From assembly GCA_021323735.1 (NCBI GenBank), contig JAJPKM010000058.1, forward strand, positions 1-64,000: a stretch of 64,000 nt of DNA. Reading direction: 5' to 3'. The stretch's first letter is position 1; each line of letters starts with the position of its first letter. Below the pieces are notes generated by a model. The model did no database searches. It saw only the letters and a program-made list of their open reading frames with translations, and was not told where the DNA came from. Below are positions 1 to 9,597 of this stretch, in pieces. Source of the DNA: Gammaproteobacteria bacterium. GTDB lineage: Bacteria; Pseudomonadota; Gammaproteobacteria; Steroidobacterales; Steroidobacteraceae. The translations under genes were made by a program, and so were the position numbers.

Positions 1-23
1 CGATGGTGCGGAGATCTCCTCAT
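1..23 (-). CDS. Start of a gene downstream of thrS, possibly infC (IF3), cut by the window edge
   Basis: Only seven complete codons are present (MRRSPHH), so the product cannot be read. An ATG begins 6 bases after the thrS stop, and the purine stretch TAAGG that includes the thrS stop codon would serve as its ribosome binding site. In gammaproteobacteria infC, for translation initiation factor IF3, normally follows thrS directly, so infC is the natural guess. That is an inference from gene order only. The family often uses AUU as start, whereas an ATG is seen here. Confidence 0.35.
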
Positions 24-29
24 TGCGCC

Positions 30-1982
30 TTACCCGCTTCGACGTTGCGATACACGATCCTCCAAAACAAGACGGCCGCGGCTCGCGACTTCGTCGCAAA
101 GCAAGGTACTGAGCTCACCCAGCTCTAAGCTACCTAGATCTTTGCCACCGCGCGTGCGAACGGCCAGGGTGCGTCCCTCCACTTCTCGCTCACCCGCGAC
201 CAGAAGAAAAGGAACACGCTTAATTGTGTGCTCGCGGATTTTAAAGCCTACCTTCTCATACCTCAAGTCCGTTTCTACCCGAAGCCCCTGATTTTTCAGG
301 TTTTCCGCCACTTCCAGGCAATATTTGTCCTGGGTGTTGGTAATTCCCATCACCACGGCCTGTACCGGGGCCAGCCAAGTGGGCAGTTTTCCGGCATGGT
401 GCTCGATCAAAATGCCGGTAAACCGCTCCAGGGAGCCGAACATGGCCCGATGCAGCATGACCGGGGTGTGTTTCTGGCTGTCCTCGCCGATATAGCTCGC
501 CCCCAGGCGATGCGGGAGGTTGAAGTCTACCTGCAGCGTTCCGCATTGCCAGTCGCGCCCAATGGCGTCCCGCAAGACGAACTCCAGCTTAGGCCCGTAA
601 AAGGCGCCCTCGCCCGGGTTCAGGATGGTTTCGATGCCCGCGGCGGCCGACGCATGCCTCAGGGCGGCCTCGGCCTGGTCCCAGATCTCATCCGATCCCA
701 CCCGCCTTGCGGGCCGGTCCGAGAACTTGATGCGCACGTCGGTGAACCCGAAATCCCGGTAAATGCTCAAGATCAGGTCGGTGATCTTGACCGACTCGGC
801 CGTGATTTGCTCCGGCGTGCAGAATACATGCGCGTCGTCTTGAGTGAAGGAACGCACCCGCATGAGCCCGTGCAGCGCGCCCGACGGCTCATAGCGATTG
901 ACGGCGCCAAACTCGGCCAAGCGCAGCGGCAATTCGCGATAGCTGCGCAGCCCGTGCTTGAAGACCTGGATGTGGCCCGGGCAGTTCATGGGCTTCAAGG
1001 CAAACACCCGCTCATCGGGGGTCTGCGTGTAGAACATGTTCTCCCCGAAGGTTTCGACGTGCCCGGACTTGACCCACAGCTCACGGTCCATCACCTGCGG
1101 GGTATTGACCTCTTGATAGCCCGCCTCGGTCTGCCGCCGGCGCATGTAGGCAATTAATTGCTGAAACAGCGCCCAGCCCTTGGGATGCCAGAACACTGCG
1201 CCCGGCGCCTCTTCCTGCAAATGAAACAGGTCCAGTTCCTTGCCGATGCGCCGATGGTCGCGCTTCTCAGCCTCCTCCAACCGGGTCAGATGTTCCTTGA
1301 GCTGTTTTTCGCTGGCCCAGGCGGTACCGTAAATCCGCTGCAACATTTCGTTGCGCGAGTCCCCGCGCCAATAGGCACCGGCCACCTTCGTCAACTTGAA
1401 GGCCTTGAGCTTGCCGGTGCTGGGGACATGCGGTCCGCGGCACAGGTCCTCCCAGTTGCCCTGGCCATACAGGCTGATGGACTCGCCCGCAGGGATCGCC
1501 CCAATGATCTCGGCTTTGTAGTGCTCGCCGATGTGCTTGAAGTGCGCCACTGCCTCGTCCCGCGGCAGGACGCGGCGGTGCACCTTGAGATCTTTCGCGG
1601 CAATCTCGGCCATGCGCTTTTCGATCGAGGCCAGATCGTCGGTCGAGAACGGCCGCTTGTAGGCGAAATCATAATAAAAGCCGTTCTCGATCACCGGACC
1701 GATGGTGACTTGCGCGTCGGGAAACAGTTCTTGCACGGCATTCGCCAGCAGGTGCGCGGTCGAGTGGCGGATGATTTCCAACCCTTCGGGGTCCTTGTCG
1801 GTCACGATGCTCAGGGTGCCGTCGTGATCGATCAATGCCGAGGTATCGACCAGCTTGCCGTTCACTTTCCCGGCCAGGGCCGCCTTGGCCAAGCCCGGAC
1901 CGATGCTGAGCGCAACCTCAGCCACCGAAATCGGGCGGTCGAAGTGTTTTTGTCTACCGTCGGGAAGAGTAATCGCTGGCAT
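30..1982 (-). CDS. thrS: Threonyl-tRNA synthetase
   Basis: Charges tRNA-Thr with threonine in the cytoplasm. The 650-residue product has the usual full-length layout: N-terminal TGS domain (about 1-62), editing domain with the HSTAH zinc/editing motif at 73-77, class II catalytic core with the NCPGH region, and a C-terminal anticodon-binding domain. The start is the ATG giving MPAITLPDG, the normal N-terminus of the family. Its upstream sequence has no strong Shine-Dalgarno. The gene follows tRNA-Val by 44 bases and both read leftward, so they may share a transcript. The E. coli thrS leader is autoregulated through tRNA-like structures; no such element is evident here. Another reading frame starts 6 bases after the stop. 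Confidence 0.98.
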   Translation of the reverse strand: MPAITLPDGRQKHFDRPISVAEVALSIGPGLAKAALAGKVNGKLVDTSALIDHDGTLSIVTDKDPEGLEIIRHSTAHLLANAVQELFPDAQVTIGPVIENGFYYDFAYKRPFSTDDLASIEKRMAEIAAKDLKVHRRVLPRDEAVAHFKHIGEHYKAEIIGAIPAGESISLYGQGNWEDLCRGPHVPSTGKLKAFKLTKVAGAYWRGDSRNEMLQRIYGTAWASEKQLKEHLTRLEEAEKRDHRRIGKELDLFHLQEEAPGAVFWHPKGWALFQQLIAYMRRRQTEAGYQEVNTPQVMDRELWVKSGHVETFGENMFYTQTPDERVFALKPMNCPGHIQVFKHGLRSYRELPLRLAEFGAVNRYEPSGALHGLMRVRSFTQDDAHVFCTPEQITAESVKITDLILSIYRDFGFTDVRIKFSDRPARRVGSDEIWDQAEAALRHASAAAGIETILNPGEGAFYGPKLEFVLRDAIGRDWQCGTLQVDFNLPHRLGASYIGEDSQKHTPVMLHRAMFGSLERFTGILIEHHAGKLPTWLAPVQAVVMGITNTQDKYCLEVAENLKNQGLRVETDLRYEKVGFKIREHTIKRVPFLLVAGEREVEGRTLAVRTRGGKDLGSLELGELSTLLCDEVASRGRLVLEDRVSQRRSG

Positions 1983-2026
1983 ACGAGCATCTTAGCAAAG
2001 GGGTCCGCCATCCCAGCCTTTTGGGA

Positions 2027-2101
2027 TGGTGCGCGCTAGTGGGATCGAACCACTGACCCCCACCATGTCAAGGTGATGCTCTACCGCTGAGCTAAGCGCG
2101 C
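2027..2101 (-). tRNA. tRNA-Val (anticodon GAC), CCA encoded
   Basis: Read on the minus strand this folds into a complete cloverleaf. The acceptor is GCGCGCT/AGCGCGC, the D arm GCTC/GAGC, and the anticodon stem TCACC/GGTGG with loop TTGACAT, so the anticodon is GAC (valine). The T arm is AGTGG-TTCGATC-CCACT. The discriminator A and CCA are encoded. Immediately 3', an 8-bp stem CCATCCCA/TGGGATGG overlaps the CCA; it may be a processing or weak termination structure in the tRNA-thrS interval. Confidence 0.96.
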
Positions 2102-2169
2102 GTGAGGGCGCGAAAGATACCGGATTCGCGGGCGCCAATAAAGGGAAAAGTCGCGGAATGTGCCAAAAC

Positions 2170-3939
2170 TCACGCCCTGGGCGGGGGCCCCATGGGTTTT
2201 GCCACGAAACGGAATTGGATCTCGCCGATCGTGACGATATCGCCGTCGCTCAACACCTGCCGGGTCACCTTGCGGCCGTTTATGATCACGCCATTGGTGC
2301 TGTTCAGATCCTCGATGATGGCCTCGCGGGTACCCGCCAGGATCAACGCATGGTGGCGGCTCACCGACGAGGAATCGATATGCAGCTCGCAACCCGACGC
2401 GCGGCCGATGCGGGTGCGGCGGCCCAGTCTGTGAGCGATGCTTCGGTCGCCATCGATCCTGATCAACTCGGGCGACCACTCGAGGGCTGCCGCAGGACCG
2501 GTCACGGGCGCCGTCACCGATCCGGATCTGTCCATGCCGGCCGGTATTCTGCCCAAGGCATTGCCATGGTTGCTCTCGCTGCGCTCCAAGCGGCGGATGA
2601 GAAACTCGCGCTCCTCGAGCACCCCGCGGGTGCGCTCCAGCGAGGTGCGCAGTTTCTCCGTTTCGTCGGCGAGTTCCGCGAGTGCGGCGGTCTTCGCGGC
2701 AAGCTCCTCCCGCACGCGCCGCGCATCCTCTTCGATGGACTCGACGGGCCGCCGGGCTTCCTGGAGGTGCGCCATCAGCACCGCGATTTCCTCTTCGCGG
2801 GTTTGCGCGTCGGCTTGCAGTTCCGCCATCTTGGCCGCGTGCTCGGATTCGAGCTGGGCCAGCCGCTGCACGTACCCGTTGAGGGCTCCCTGCGCCGCGG
2901 CCAAGGCTTGATCGCGAGTGGTGAGTTCTGCGCTCAGGCGCGTGTTTTCCGCCTCCGCCGCGCCGAGCGTTGCCAACCAATTTGCACGGTGCTGTTCGGC
3001 CTGCGCCAAGTCCTGTGCCTGTTGGTCGGCGGCACTGGTCTGCGCCGTGGCAACCGCTTGCAACTTAGCAATGCTCGCCTGCTGTGCGGCGACCACGGCC
3101 TCGAGTTCGGCCACCCGGCCCCGTGCAAGGTCGCGCTCCTTGTTCAGCGCCTCGACATCGGCATCGGCGGCGCCCATCCGCGCATCCAGGTCGCGAAACA
3201 GATTCAGATCGAAGCCGCGGCGCCAATCGCGCGTTCGTAGCAATTCCAAGTACGCGAGGGTCTGGGACTGGGAGAGCGCCAGATCCGCCCGCACGACCAT
3301 GGTCTCGGACTCATTGTGCTTGAGCTGCGCACTCAAGGTGCGCAGCTGATCCTGGCTCGATTTCAGATCCGCCGATGCGGCATCCAACCGCTCCCGGACA
3401 AGGAGCAACTCCTCCTCGAGCTGCTCGGCGTGCTTGGCTCGCGCTTCGAGCGGCGGCAAAACCTTCGCGTGCTCGGCCTGCAACCCCGAGAGCTGTGCCT
3501 CACGCTCGCCCAGTGAGTGCAGGACCTGAGCGATGGTCGCGTCGCGGGCGTTGAGGGAGTCGCGCAAAGTGCGCGCCTCCGCCACTTGGCGCTCCGTTTC
3601 GCGCAAAGCCGCTTCGGCACGGGCGTGCGCAGCCGCCTCGGCGTCTCGCGTGAGCTCGTAGGCGCGGTTCAGGGCCTGGTAGTCGGCGCTCTGCCGCTCG
3701 ATACGCTCGTCCATGGCGCGCATACTTTCGGCGAGCGAAGACGGGTCTGTCGACGAAGGCCGTATGATGTTGCTCGCGGCGGCGGCCACGACCGGGGAAA
3801 TGCTCGGTGCGGTGGCGGTAGGATCGAACCGCTCGGCATCGTCGGCGACATCGACGTCGAACGCCACTCCCTCGAGAATCGGAAGCTTATCGGTTTGATC
3901 CAGATCCACTTCTTGGGGCTGACTGCCTGGCACTGCCAT
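2170..3939 (-). CDS. Coiled-coil protein with C-terminal FHA domain
   Basis: A 589-residue protein, probably cytoplasmic. Residues about 75-460 are almost continuous Ala/Glu/Gln/Leu-rich heptad-like sequence, which suggests a long coiled coil. The last hundred residues form a forkhead-associated domain: GRASGCELHI, SSSVSRHHA, EDLNSTNGVIING and VTIGEIQFRF are the canonical phosphothreonine-peptide-binding blocks. No kinase or enzymatic domain is present, so a scaffold or signalling adaptor role is inferred. The ATG lies 5 bases after the uvrB stop, with a GGGTAGGGG ribosome binding site overlapping the uvrB end, so it is very likely co-transcribed with uvrB. Whether the link to DNA repair is functional or only positional cannot be told. 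Confidence 0.9.
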   Translation of the reverse strand: MAVPGSQPQEVDLDQTDKLPILEGVAFDVDVADDAERFDPTATAPSISPVVAAAASNIIRPSSTDPSSLAESMRAMDERIERQSADYQALNRAYELTRDAEAAAHARAEAALRETERQVAEARTLRDSLNARDATIAQVLHSLGEREAQLSGLQAEHAKVLPPLEARAKHAEQLEEELLLVRERLDAASADLKSSQDQLRTLSAQLKHNESETMVVRADLALSQSQTLAYLELLRTRDWRRGFDLNLFRDLDARMGAADADVEALNKERDLARGRVAELEAVVAAQQASIAKLQAVATAQTSAADQQAQDLAQAEQHRANWLATLGAAEAENTRLSAELTTRDQALAAAQGALNGYVQRLAQLESEHAAKMAELQADAQTREEEIAVLMAHLQEARRPVESIEEDARRVREELAAKTAALAELADETEKLRTSLERTRGVLEEREFLIRRLERSESNHGNALGRIPAGMDRSGSVTAPVTGPAAALEWSPELIRIDGDRSIAHRLGRRTRIGRASGCELHIDSSSVSRHHALILAGTREAIIEDLNSTNGVIINGRKVTRQVLSDGDIVTIGEIQFRFVAKPMGPPPRA

Positions 3940-3944
3940 GACCC

Positions 3945-5942
3945 CTACCCTGCCCGGCTGTTCGGCAGACCGAATGCCGACGCCCGGAGCTTTTGAATTT
4001 CATCGCGCACCCGTGCGGCCTGTTCGAACTCGAGGTTGCGCGCCAGCCGGGTCATTTCGACCTCGAGCTTCTTGATCCTCTTCACGGCCTGTTCCGGTGC
4101 CAACATGGCGACGTCCGCGCTCGATCCGTAGCGCTCCTCCTGAACATCGCGCGCGCCTTCCATGACATCGGCAACCGCCTTGACGATGCTGCGCGGGGTA
4201 ATACCGTGCTCGAGATTGAACTGGATCTGCTTGTTGCGGCGCCGATCGGTCTCGGCGATGGCGCGTTCGATCGAGCCGGTGCGCACATCGGCGTATAAAA
4301 TGGCCTTGCCCTGCAAGTTGCGCGCCGCGCGCCCGATGGTCTGAATCAACGAACCTTCCGACCGCAGGAACCCCTCCTTGTCCGCATCCAAAATGGCGAC
4401 CAAGGAAACCTCGGGCATGTCCAAGCCCTCGCGCAGCAAGTTGATGCCGACGATCACGTCGAACTTGCCCAAACGCAGGTCGCGAATGATTTCCGAACGC
4501 TCGACCGTTTCGATGTCGGCATGCAGATAGCGCACGCGCACACCGTGCTCGCTCAAGTATTCGGTCAAGTCCTCCGCCATGCGCTTGGTCAGGGTCGTGA
4601 CCAGAACCCGCTCGTTGGCCTGGGCCCGCAGCCGGATCTCGGACAAGAGGTCATCCACCTGCGCCCGCACCGGACGAATCTCCACGGCCGGATCGGTGAG
4701 GCCGGTGGGACGCACCACTTGCTCGATCACCTGGGCCGATACCCGCTTCTCGTAAGCCGCCGGCGTCGCCGAGACATAGATGGCCTGCGGTGCCAAGTGT
4801 TCGAACTCCTCGAAACGCAGCGGCCGATTGTCGAGCGCCGAAGGCAGGCGAAATCCGTACTCGACCAGCGTTTCCTTGCGCGACCTATCACCCTTGTACA
4901 TGGCGCCGAGTTGCGGAATGGTCTGGTGGCTTTCGTCGATCACCATCAGCGCCTCCTTCGGCAAGTAGTCGAAGAGACAGGGCGGAGGTTCACCCGCGGC
5001 CCGGCCCGACAGGTAGCGGGAATAGTTCTCGATGCCCGCGCAATAACCGACCTCGTGCATCATTTCCAGATCGAATAAGGTTCGCTGCTGCAGGCGCTGC
5101 GCCTCGACCAGCTTGCCGGCGGCATTGAGTTCAAGAAGCCGGGTGCGCAGTTCATCGCGAATCTGATCGACGGCCGAGTGCACTCGCTCCTTCGGCGTCA
5201 CGTAGTGGGAGGAAGGATACACCGTGAGGCGCGGGACTTTGCGCAGAATCTCCCCCGTCAGCGGATCGAAGTAGCTCAGGCTCTCGATCCGATCGTCGAA
5301 CAGCTCGACGCGCACGGCCTCGCGCTCCGACTCCGCCGGAAAAATATCGATTACATCGCCGCGCACCCGGTACGTGCCCTGCTGCAGGTCGATTTCATTG
5401 CGCGTGTACTGCATGTCGGCCAGGCGCCGCAGCAATTTGCGCTGGTCGAGAATGTCGCCGCGCGACATGTGCAGGACCATGCTCAAATAGGCTTGCGGAT
5501 CGCCCAAGCCGTAGATGGCCGACACGGTCGCGACGATGATGGAGTCCGGTCGCTCCAAGAGCGCCTTGGTGGCCGACAAGCGCATCTGTTCGATGTGCTC
5601 GTTGATCGAGGCGTCTTTCTCGATGAAGGTATCCGAGGCCGGCACATAGGCCTCGGGTTGGTAGTAGTCATAGTACGAGACGAAATACTCCACCGCGTTC
5701 TTCGGAAAGAAGATCTTGAATTCGCCGTACAACTGGGCCGCCAGCGTCTTGTTATGTGCCAGCACCAGGGTCGGACGCTGCACCTGCTGGATGACGTTGG
5801 CGATGGTGAAGGTCTTGCCGGATCCGGTGACCCCCAGCAGAGTCTGGTGTGCAAGTCCGCTGCTCAAGCCGTCCACCAGCTTGCCAATCGCCTGCGGCTG
5901 ATCGCCCGCAGGCTGGTAATCCGAGAAAAGTTCAAAGGTCAT
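3945..5942 (-). CDS. uvrB: Excinuclease ABC subunit UvrB
   Basis: DNA damage-recognition helicase subunit of nucleotide excision repair; it is loaded by UvrA and then recruits UvrC. The 665-residue product matches the family length. Visible are Walker A GVTGSGKT at 37-44, the beta-hairpin region with [20 protein letters not shown], the Walker B-like VIDESHQT, the C-terminal helicase motifs including QTIGRAARN, and a final UVR domain ([13 protein letters not shown]) that contacts UvrC. The open frame extends about 79 codons upstream, but [16 protein letters not shown] is the conserved N-terminus and has a GGAGAG ribosome binding site, so the internal ATG was chosen. It heads a two-gene unit with the FHA gene and diverges from the aminotransferase gene. 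Confidence 0.98.
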   Translation of the reverse strand: MTFELFSDYQPAGDQPQAIGKLVDGLSSGLAHQTLLGVTGSGKTFTIANVIQQVQRPTLVLAHNKTLAAQLYGEFKIFFPKNAVEYFVSYYDYYQPEAYVPASDTFIEKDASINEHIEQMRLSATKALLERPDSIIVATVSAIYGLGDPQAYLSMVLHMSRGDILDQRKLLRRLADMQYTRNEIDLQQGTYRVRGDVIDIFPAESEREAVRVELFDDRIESLSYFDPLTGEILRKVPRLTVYPSSHYVTPKERVHSAVDQIRDELRTRLLELNAAGKLVEAQRLQQRTLFDLEMMHEVGYCAGIENYSRYLSGRAAGEPPPCLFDYLPKEALMVIDESHQTIPQLGAMYKGDRSRKETLVEYGFRLPSALDNRPLRFEEFEHLAPQAIYVSATPAAYEKRVSAQVIEQVVRPTGLTDPAVEIRPVRAQVDDLLSEIRLRAQANERVLVTTLTKRMAEDLTEYLSEHGVRVRYLHADIETVERSEIIRDLRLGKFDVIVGINLLREGLDMPEVSLVAILDADKEGFLRSEGSLIQTIGRAARNLQGKAILYADVRTGSIERAIAETDRRRNKQIQFNLEHGITPRSIVKAVADVMEGARDVQEERYGSSADVAMLAPEQAVKRIKKLEVEMTRLARNLEFEQAARVRDEIQKLRASAFGLPNSRAG

Positions 5943-6193
5943 TGGGTACGTTCTCTCCGGGCCTATTCTCGCACGTTGCCGGCATTCCAGGCATTTGCCC
6001 GTTGCGCAGCGCAGGAACTCGTCCCGTGACGGTGAGGTCGCCGCTGCCTTGGACGGCCACCTCCGTTGCTCCGTTGCATTTCCCGAAGGACATATATCAC
6101 CTCGGGCCTTTGGGTACGTTGCCTGGCGCCACCTGGTCTTTTTTCGTACACTGAATGCGCCGCCCCCGCCCCCCTTCATATAGGAATTTGCCC

Positions 6194-7396
6194 TTGCCAG
6201 TGTCTGTGTCCAAGCGTGTTCAAAAGGTCAAGCCCTCGCCAACGCTCGCGATGACGGCGCGAGCGGCCAAACTCAAGGCCGAAGGCAAGGACATCATCGG
6301 ATTGGCGGCCGGTGAGCCGGATTTCGACACACCCCCGCACATCTCAGAGGCCGGCATAGAAGCGATCCGCAAAGGGATCACCCGCTATACGGCGGTGGAC
6401 GGAACGGCCGAACTCAAGGATGCCATCATCGCCAAATTCAAGCGCGACAACGGGCTTACCTATGAACGCCCGCAGATTTTGGTGTCCTCCGGGGCCAAGC
6501 AGACCTGTTTCAACGTCTGCGCGGCCCTTCTCGATCCGGGCGATGAATGCGTGATTCCGGCGCCCTACTGGGTCTCCTACCCGGACATGGCGCTGTTGGC
6601 GGATGGTGTTCCGGTGAGCGTGTATGCCGGACCTGCGCAGGGCTACAAGATCACGGCCGCGCAGCTGGCCGCCGCGATCACGCCGCGGACCAAATTGCTC
6701 ATCATGAACAGCCCGAGCAACCCGACGGGCGCCGCCTACAGCAAGGCTGAGCTACAGGCCTTAGGAAAGGTGCTCGCCAAGCACCCCCAAATCGTCATCG
6801 CCTCCGATGAAATGTACGAGCACATCTACTGGGCCACGGAACCCTTTACCAGCTTCGCGCAGGCAAATCCTCACCTGTACGAACGCACCGTCACCATCAA
6901 CGGGATGTCCAAGGCCTACGCCATGACCGGCTGGCGAATCGGCTACTGCGGCGGCCCGAAGGAAATCATTGCGGCCATGTCGACCGTACAGGGCCAGTCC
7001 ACGTCCAACGCCTCGAGCATCTCCCAGCGCGCCTCCACCGTCGCGTTGAATGCCGATCAATCCTGTGTCGCCGAGATGAATCGCGCCTTCAAGGCGCGGC
7101 ATGACTTCGTCGTCGCCGGTTTGAATGCCATTCCCGGCATATCCTGCCTTGCCGGTGCCGGTACCTTTTACGCGTTCGCGGATGTGCAAGGCGCCATGCA
7201 CGCCCTGGGCCTGAAGGACGACAACGAGTTTGCCGAATATCTGCTCACCCAGGCAGGAGTCGCCGTGGTGCCTGGATCAGGCTTCGGCGCACCCAATCAC
7301 ATGCGCATTTCATTTGCCTGCAGCATGGACACCTTGAAGGACGCACTCCGGCGTATTGAAAAAGCGGTCTCGCCGGCAGTCGCAAAACGCGCCTGA
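6194..7396 (+). CDS. aspC: Pyridoxal-phosphate aspartate aminotransferase (class I)
   Basis: Transfers the amino group between aspartate and 2-oxoglutarate. The 400-residue form matches bacterial AspC of the [10 protein letters not shown] type. The PLP-binding lysine lies in [13 protein letters not shown]. The [11 protein letters not shown] motif and the C-terminal substrate-binding segment [10 protein letters not shown] are present. The open frame begins at an ATG at 6155, but the homologous N-terminus starts near PVSVSKRVQ. The TTG at 6194 is preceded by TAGGA with about 8 bases spacing and was therefore chosen. A GTG at 6200 is an alternative, and the ATG at 6155 cannot be excluded. The gene diverges from uvrB across about 250 bases. 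Substrate preference (aspartate versus other amino acids, or prephenate) cannot be fixed by eye. Confidence 0.92.
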   Translation: MPVSVSKRVQKVKPSPTLAMTARAAKLKAEGKDIIGLAAGEPDFDTPPHISEAGIEAIRKGITRYTAVDGTAELKDAIIAKFKRDNGLTYERPQILVSSGAKQTCFNVCAALLDPGDECVIPAPYWVSYPDMALLADGVPVSVYAGPAQGYKITAAQLAAAITPRTKLLIMNSPSNPTGAAYSKAELQALGKVLAKHPQIVIASDEMYEHIYWATEPFTSFAQANPHLYERTVTINGMSKAYAMTGWRIGYCGGPKEIIAAMSTVQGQSTSNASSISQRASTVALNADQSCVAEMNRAFKARHDFVVAGLNAIPGISCLAGAGTFYAFADVQGAMHALGLKDDNEFAEYLLTQAGVAVVPGSGFGAPNHMRISFACSMDTLKDALRRIEKAVSPAVAKRA

Positions 7397-7439
7397 AGGC
7401 TGGCATTCGCGAAGGCAAAGTTCCCGACAATGAGCTTAT

Positions 7440-7464
7440 AAACAATACGTAATCTATTGTTTTC
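7440..7464 (+). terminator. AT-rich intrinsic terminator candidate after the aminotransferase
   Basis: An 8-bp inverted repeat AAACAATA/TATTGTTT with loop CGTAATC runs into a T-containing tract, 43 bases after the aminotransferase stop. The stem has only one GC pair, so it would be weak. It lies in the 309-base interval between the aminotransferase and tRNA-Asn, where I see no other gene or obvious signal. Confidence 0.45.
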
Positions 7465-7705
7465 ATTATATTTATAGGCACTATTTCTTCAACCGCCGCT
7501 CGCTGGCAAGTACGGCAGCCTCAGCTCACCGATGCTGTGGACAGGCTCGGTACAGCCCAACCCGTTATCGGTACAGCTCAACGAGAGCGAAATCAAGCAA
7601 CTAGAAGCGCCTTACGTGCCGCATGCCGTTACCGGCCATGCCGATTGCGCGTTGGTTTTCTTGACTTAAATGCCCGCCTTCCTGACAATCCGCGCCTCTT
7701 CCGAT

Positions 7706-7780
7706 TCCCCGGTAGCTCAGTGGTAGAGCGACGGACTGTTAATCCGTTGGTCGGCGGTTCGAATCCGTCCCGGGGAGCCA
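7706..7780 (+). tRNA. tRNA-Asn (anticodon GTT), CCA encoded
   Basis: Complete cloverleaf: acceptor TCCCCGG/CCGGGGA, D arm GCTC/GAGC, anticodon stem ACGGA/TCCGT with loop CTGTTAA (anticodon GTT, asparagine), T arm GGCGG-TTCGAAT-CCGTC, discriminator G and encoded CCA. Its 3' end is duplicated twice downstream (9234 and 9415), the usual signature of a tRNA gene used as an integration site. Confidence 0.96.
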
Positions 7781-7799
7781 CTTTCAGCCGGTTTGAGAA
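7762..7799 (+). repeat. tRNA-Asn 3'-end direct repeat, copy 1 (in the intact tRNA gene)
   Basis: This 38-base stretch runs from the T loop (AATCCGTCCCGGGGAGCCA) through 19 bases past the CCA (CTTTCAGCCGGTTTGAGAA). It recurs identically at 9234-9271, and its first 19 bases recur with one change at 9415-9433. Identity that continues beyond the tRNA means the repeat is not just a second tRNA fragment. I read it as an attachment-site-type duplication. Confidence 0.85.
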
Positions 7800-7807
7800 G
7801 GTCCGTT

Positions 7808-9083
7808 CCGGACACATGGGTAACGGTTTATACCGGACACATAGGTAACAGTTTAGCACCGAAGGGATTGGGGGCGCATTCGACCCGGCCGGTCTCGTGA
7901 TCGAAGAAGCCTAAGTCGTACTGCATAAAGCTAACCAGCCAGATTTTCTCGCTGACCTCGGTAATGCCGACGTTTTGGCCGGCGAACACCGTGCTTAAGT
8001 TGATTTTGCGCCGCCCGAGGCAGATACGGCCGCACTGGGTGACGGTGATGGCGCGGTCATGGAAGGGATATTCGACCTCCCCCAAACCCGTATAGAGGCG
8101 TGAGGAGCGTCGGTACAGCTCACCCGGGTATTTCATGGCCAGCGCCTGGTGCGGCCGCTCGTGGTTGAAGCAGGCGCTGAAGCCGTCGAACTTGGCCTGT
8201 TGCTGAAGGAAGTTTTTGGCTGGCGGCTTGGTGGCTTCCTTCTTGAGGGTCAGATGCATCCGTTCGTGGCGGCCGTTCTGCTGCGGGTTGCCGGGCTTGA
8301 TGCGCTCGATGCCAATGCCTAAGCGCAGCCACCACACCGAGAGCTTGGAGAGGCCGAAGAAGGCACTTCTGCTGGCGAAAGGAACGCCGTTGTCGGTACG
8401 GATCGCGAGGGGCAATCCGAAGTCCTTAAAAGCCCTTTCAAATACGGTAAATGCGTACATCTCCTGGGTTGTCTCCAAGGCCTCGCAACAGATCAGATAG
8501 CGGCTCGCAAAATCCGTGATGGTCAGCGGATAGCAATACCGCTTATCCGCGAGCATGAACTCGCCCTTGTAATCCGCGCACTACAGCTCATTCGGTTGAG
8601 TCGGACGCGAGAGCGTTGTTCCTTCAGCGTGGTAGCGCGGCTTGCGGCCACGGCTGACGAGCTGATGCCGGTCGAGTACCGCATGCACCGTGCTGATCGC
8701 CGGCAGGCTGATCGGGCTGTGCAGGCGGCGGATCTTCTCGCGGATCTTCGGTGCTCCCCACGTGGGATGCTCCTTCTTCAGCTGCACGATCAAGGTCTCG
8801 ACTTGGAAGGGCAAGCGGTTTGCCTGCCGATACGGTCGGCGGCTGCGATCGGTCAGCCCCTCGAGGCCAGTTTCCCGGTATCGATTGAAGATTTTGTGCC
8901 CTGTCTTGCGCGAGATATCGAACTCTCGACACAGCACTGCCATCTTCTCGCCCTCCAGCAACCGAGCTACAAATCGCATACGTTCGTCCACTTTGGAACA
9001 CTCCTGCCACGGCATTTGGTGTCTCCCCAAATGCCGCAAAGTGTTACCTATGTGCCCGGAATAATCTGTAACCTATGTGTCGG
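7808..9083 (-). mobile_element. IS481-family insertion sequence, inactivated
   Basis: The element is bounded by imperfect terminal inverted repeats of about 45 bases. The left end begins CCGGACACATGGGTAAC and the right end, read inward, begins CCGACACATAGGTTAC. Each end carries a second internal copy of the GGACACATAGGTAAC-like motif. It contains one minus-strand DDE transposase reading frame interrupted by a stop codon. It sits directly after GAGAA of the first tRNA-Asn 3' repeat, and the sequence resuming at 9091 (AGAACCCTCACCTGG) is what follows GAGAA in the second repeat, so it split a repeat unit. Exact ends and target duplication were not resolved. Confidence 0.85.
7828..9015 (-). pseudogene. 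IS481-family transposase with an in-frame amber stop
   Basis: The N-terminal part (MPWQECSKVDERMRF onward) carries a helix-turn-helix (CREFDISRKTGHKIFNRY) and reads to RPTQPNEL. A TAG at 8581-8583 then interrupts, and the same frame continues CADYKGEFMLADKRYCYPLT into the rve integrase core with DFASRYL, RTDNGVPF and the distal Glu in GRHERMH. In relatives the interrupted position is the Trp of NELWCADYKGEF, so a single TGG to TAG change explains it. Both halves are otherwise full length (about 395 codons). No functional transposase is expected unless the stop is suppressed. Confidence 0.9.
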
Positions 9084-9233
9084 TAAGCTCAGAACCCTCA
9101 CCTGGCGCCGAATGTTTACCCGATCTAATTCGAACCGCCGACATAAACAAGACGGTTCGACGACAGCGCCGCGCAGCGGCGATGGCGATCGCCCGCCAGG
9201 GCGACCCGAAGGGCGAGGCGCGAAGCGCCGAGT

Positions 9234-9271
9234 AATCCGTCCCGGGGAGCCACTTTCAGCCGGTTTGAGAA
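9234..9271 (+). repeat. tRNA-Asn 3'-end direct repeat, copy 2
   Basis: Identical over 38 bases to 7762-7799, covering the T-loop end, acceptor strand, CCA and the 19 bases beyond. No tRNA 5' portion accompanies it, so it is a partial copy and not a gene. Confidence 0.88.
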
Positions 9272-9414
9272 CCCTCACCTGGCGCCAAATGTTTACCCGA
9301 TCTAATTCGAACCGCCGACATAGACAAGACGGTTCGACAACTTGGCGCCCCGCCAAGTTGATCGCCGGAGGCCCTGCGACGGCGACCCGAAGGGCGAGGC
9401 GCGAAGCGCCGAGT

Positions 9415-9433
9415 AATCTGTCCCGGGGAGCCA
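9415..9433 (+). repeat. tRNA-Asn 3'-end direct repeat, copy 3 (shorter)
   Basis: AATCTGTCCCGGGGAGCCA matches the first 19 bases of the repeat with one C to T change. Homology ends at the CCA, after which unrelated sequence (TCCTTTAAAATCC) leads toward the DUF3800 gene. This could be the distal junction of the array. Confidence 0.82.
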
Positions 9434-9597
9434 TCCTTTAAAATCCACTAGTTACACTAGATAATAGGCTCTGGATTTGGGCAATTTGTGAGCCCTCTTC
9501 GGACTCGTGTAAGCGGGGGTGTAAGTCGCATCCGCGCTGAGGCGCCTTGTCAAATGGGCCTCATTATTCATGTGTCCACGCGGGCTAGAATCCAACG

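Larger units (their letters stand above)
9091..9433 (+). repeat. Two tandem ~177-bp units, each ending in a tRNA-Asn 3'-end copy
   Basis: Units start at 9091 and 9268. Each opens with AGAACCCTCACCTGGCGCC, continues through a nearly identical 60-base core and then a variable GC-rich hairpin segment. In unit 1 this holds GGCGATCGCC; in unit 2 it is AACTTGGCG/CGCCAAGTT. Each then rejoins at GGCGACCCGAAGGGCGAGG and ends with GGCGC-GAA-GCGCC and the tRNA-Asn 3' end. The second unit stops at CCA. Each unit also holds an inverted 15-base copy of the tRNA T arm. No credible protein is encoded here. Confidence 0.85.

Noticed and set aside
228-2039. Two long plus-strand open frames (309 and 293 codons) opposite thrS
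   Set aside because: They are antisense shadows of a highly conserved synthetase; their translations show no family features and are Arg/Gln/His-rich.
2158-3240. A 360-codon plus-strand frame opposite the FHA/coiled-coil gene
   Set aside because: It arises from the GC-rich codon bias of the coiled coil on the other strand; the FHA motifs fix the real frame.
9234-9252. Copy 2 of the tRNA 3' end as a second tRNA-Asn gene
   Set aside because: Only the acceptor and part of the T arm are present; no D or anticodon arm precedes it.
9091-9433. The two tandem units as a CRISPR array
   Set aside because: Units are about 177 bases, the conserved part is long and carries tRNA sequence, and there are no cas genes; the repeat-spacer pattern does not fit.
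9048-9434. A 128-codon minus-strand frame across the tRNA-repeat array
   Set aside because: It exists only because the 177-bp unit length is a multiple of three; it contains repeated tRNA-derived sequence and has no ribosome binding site.
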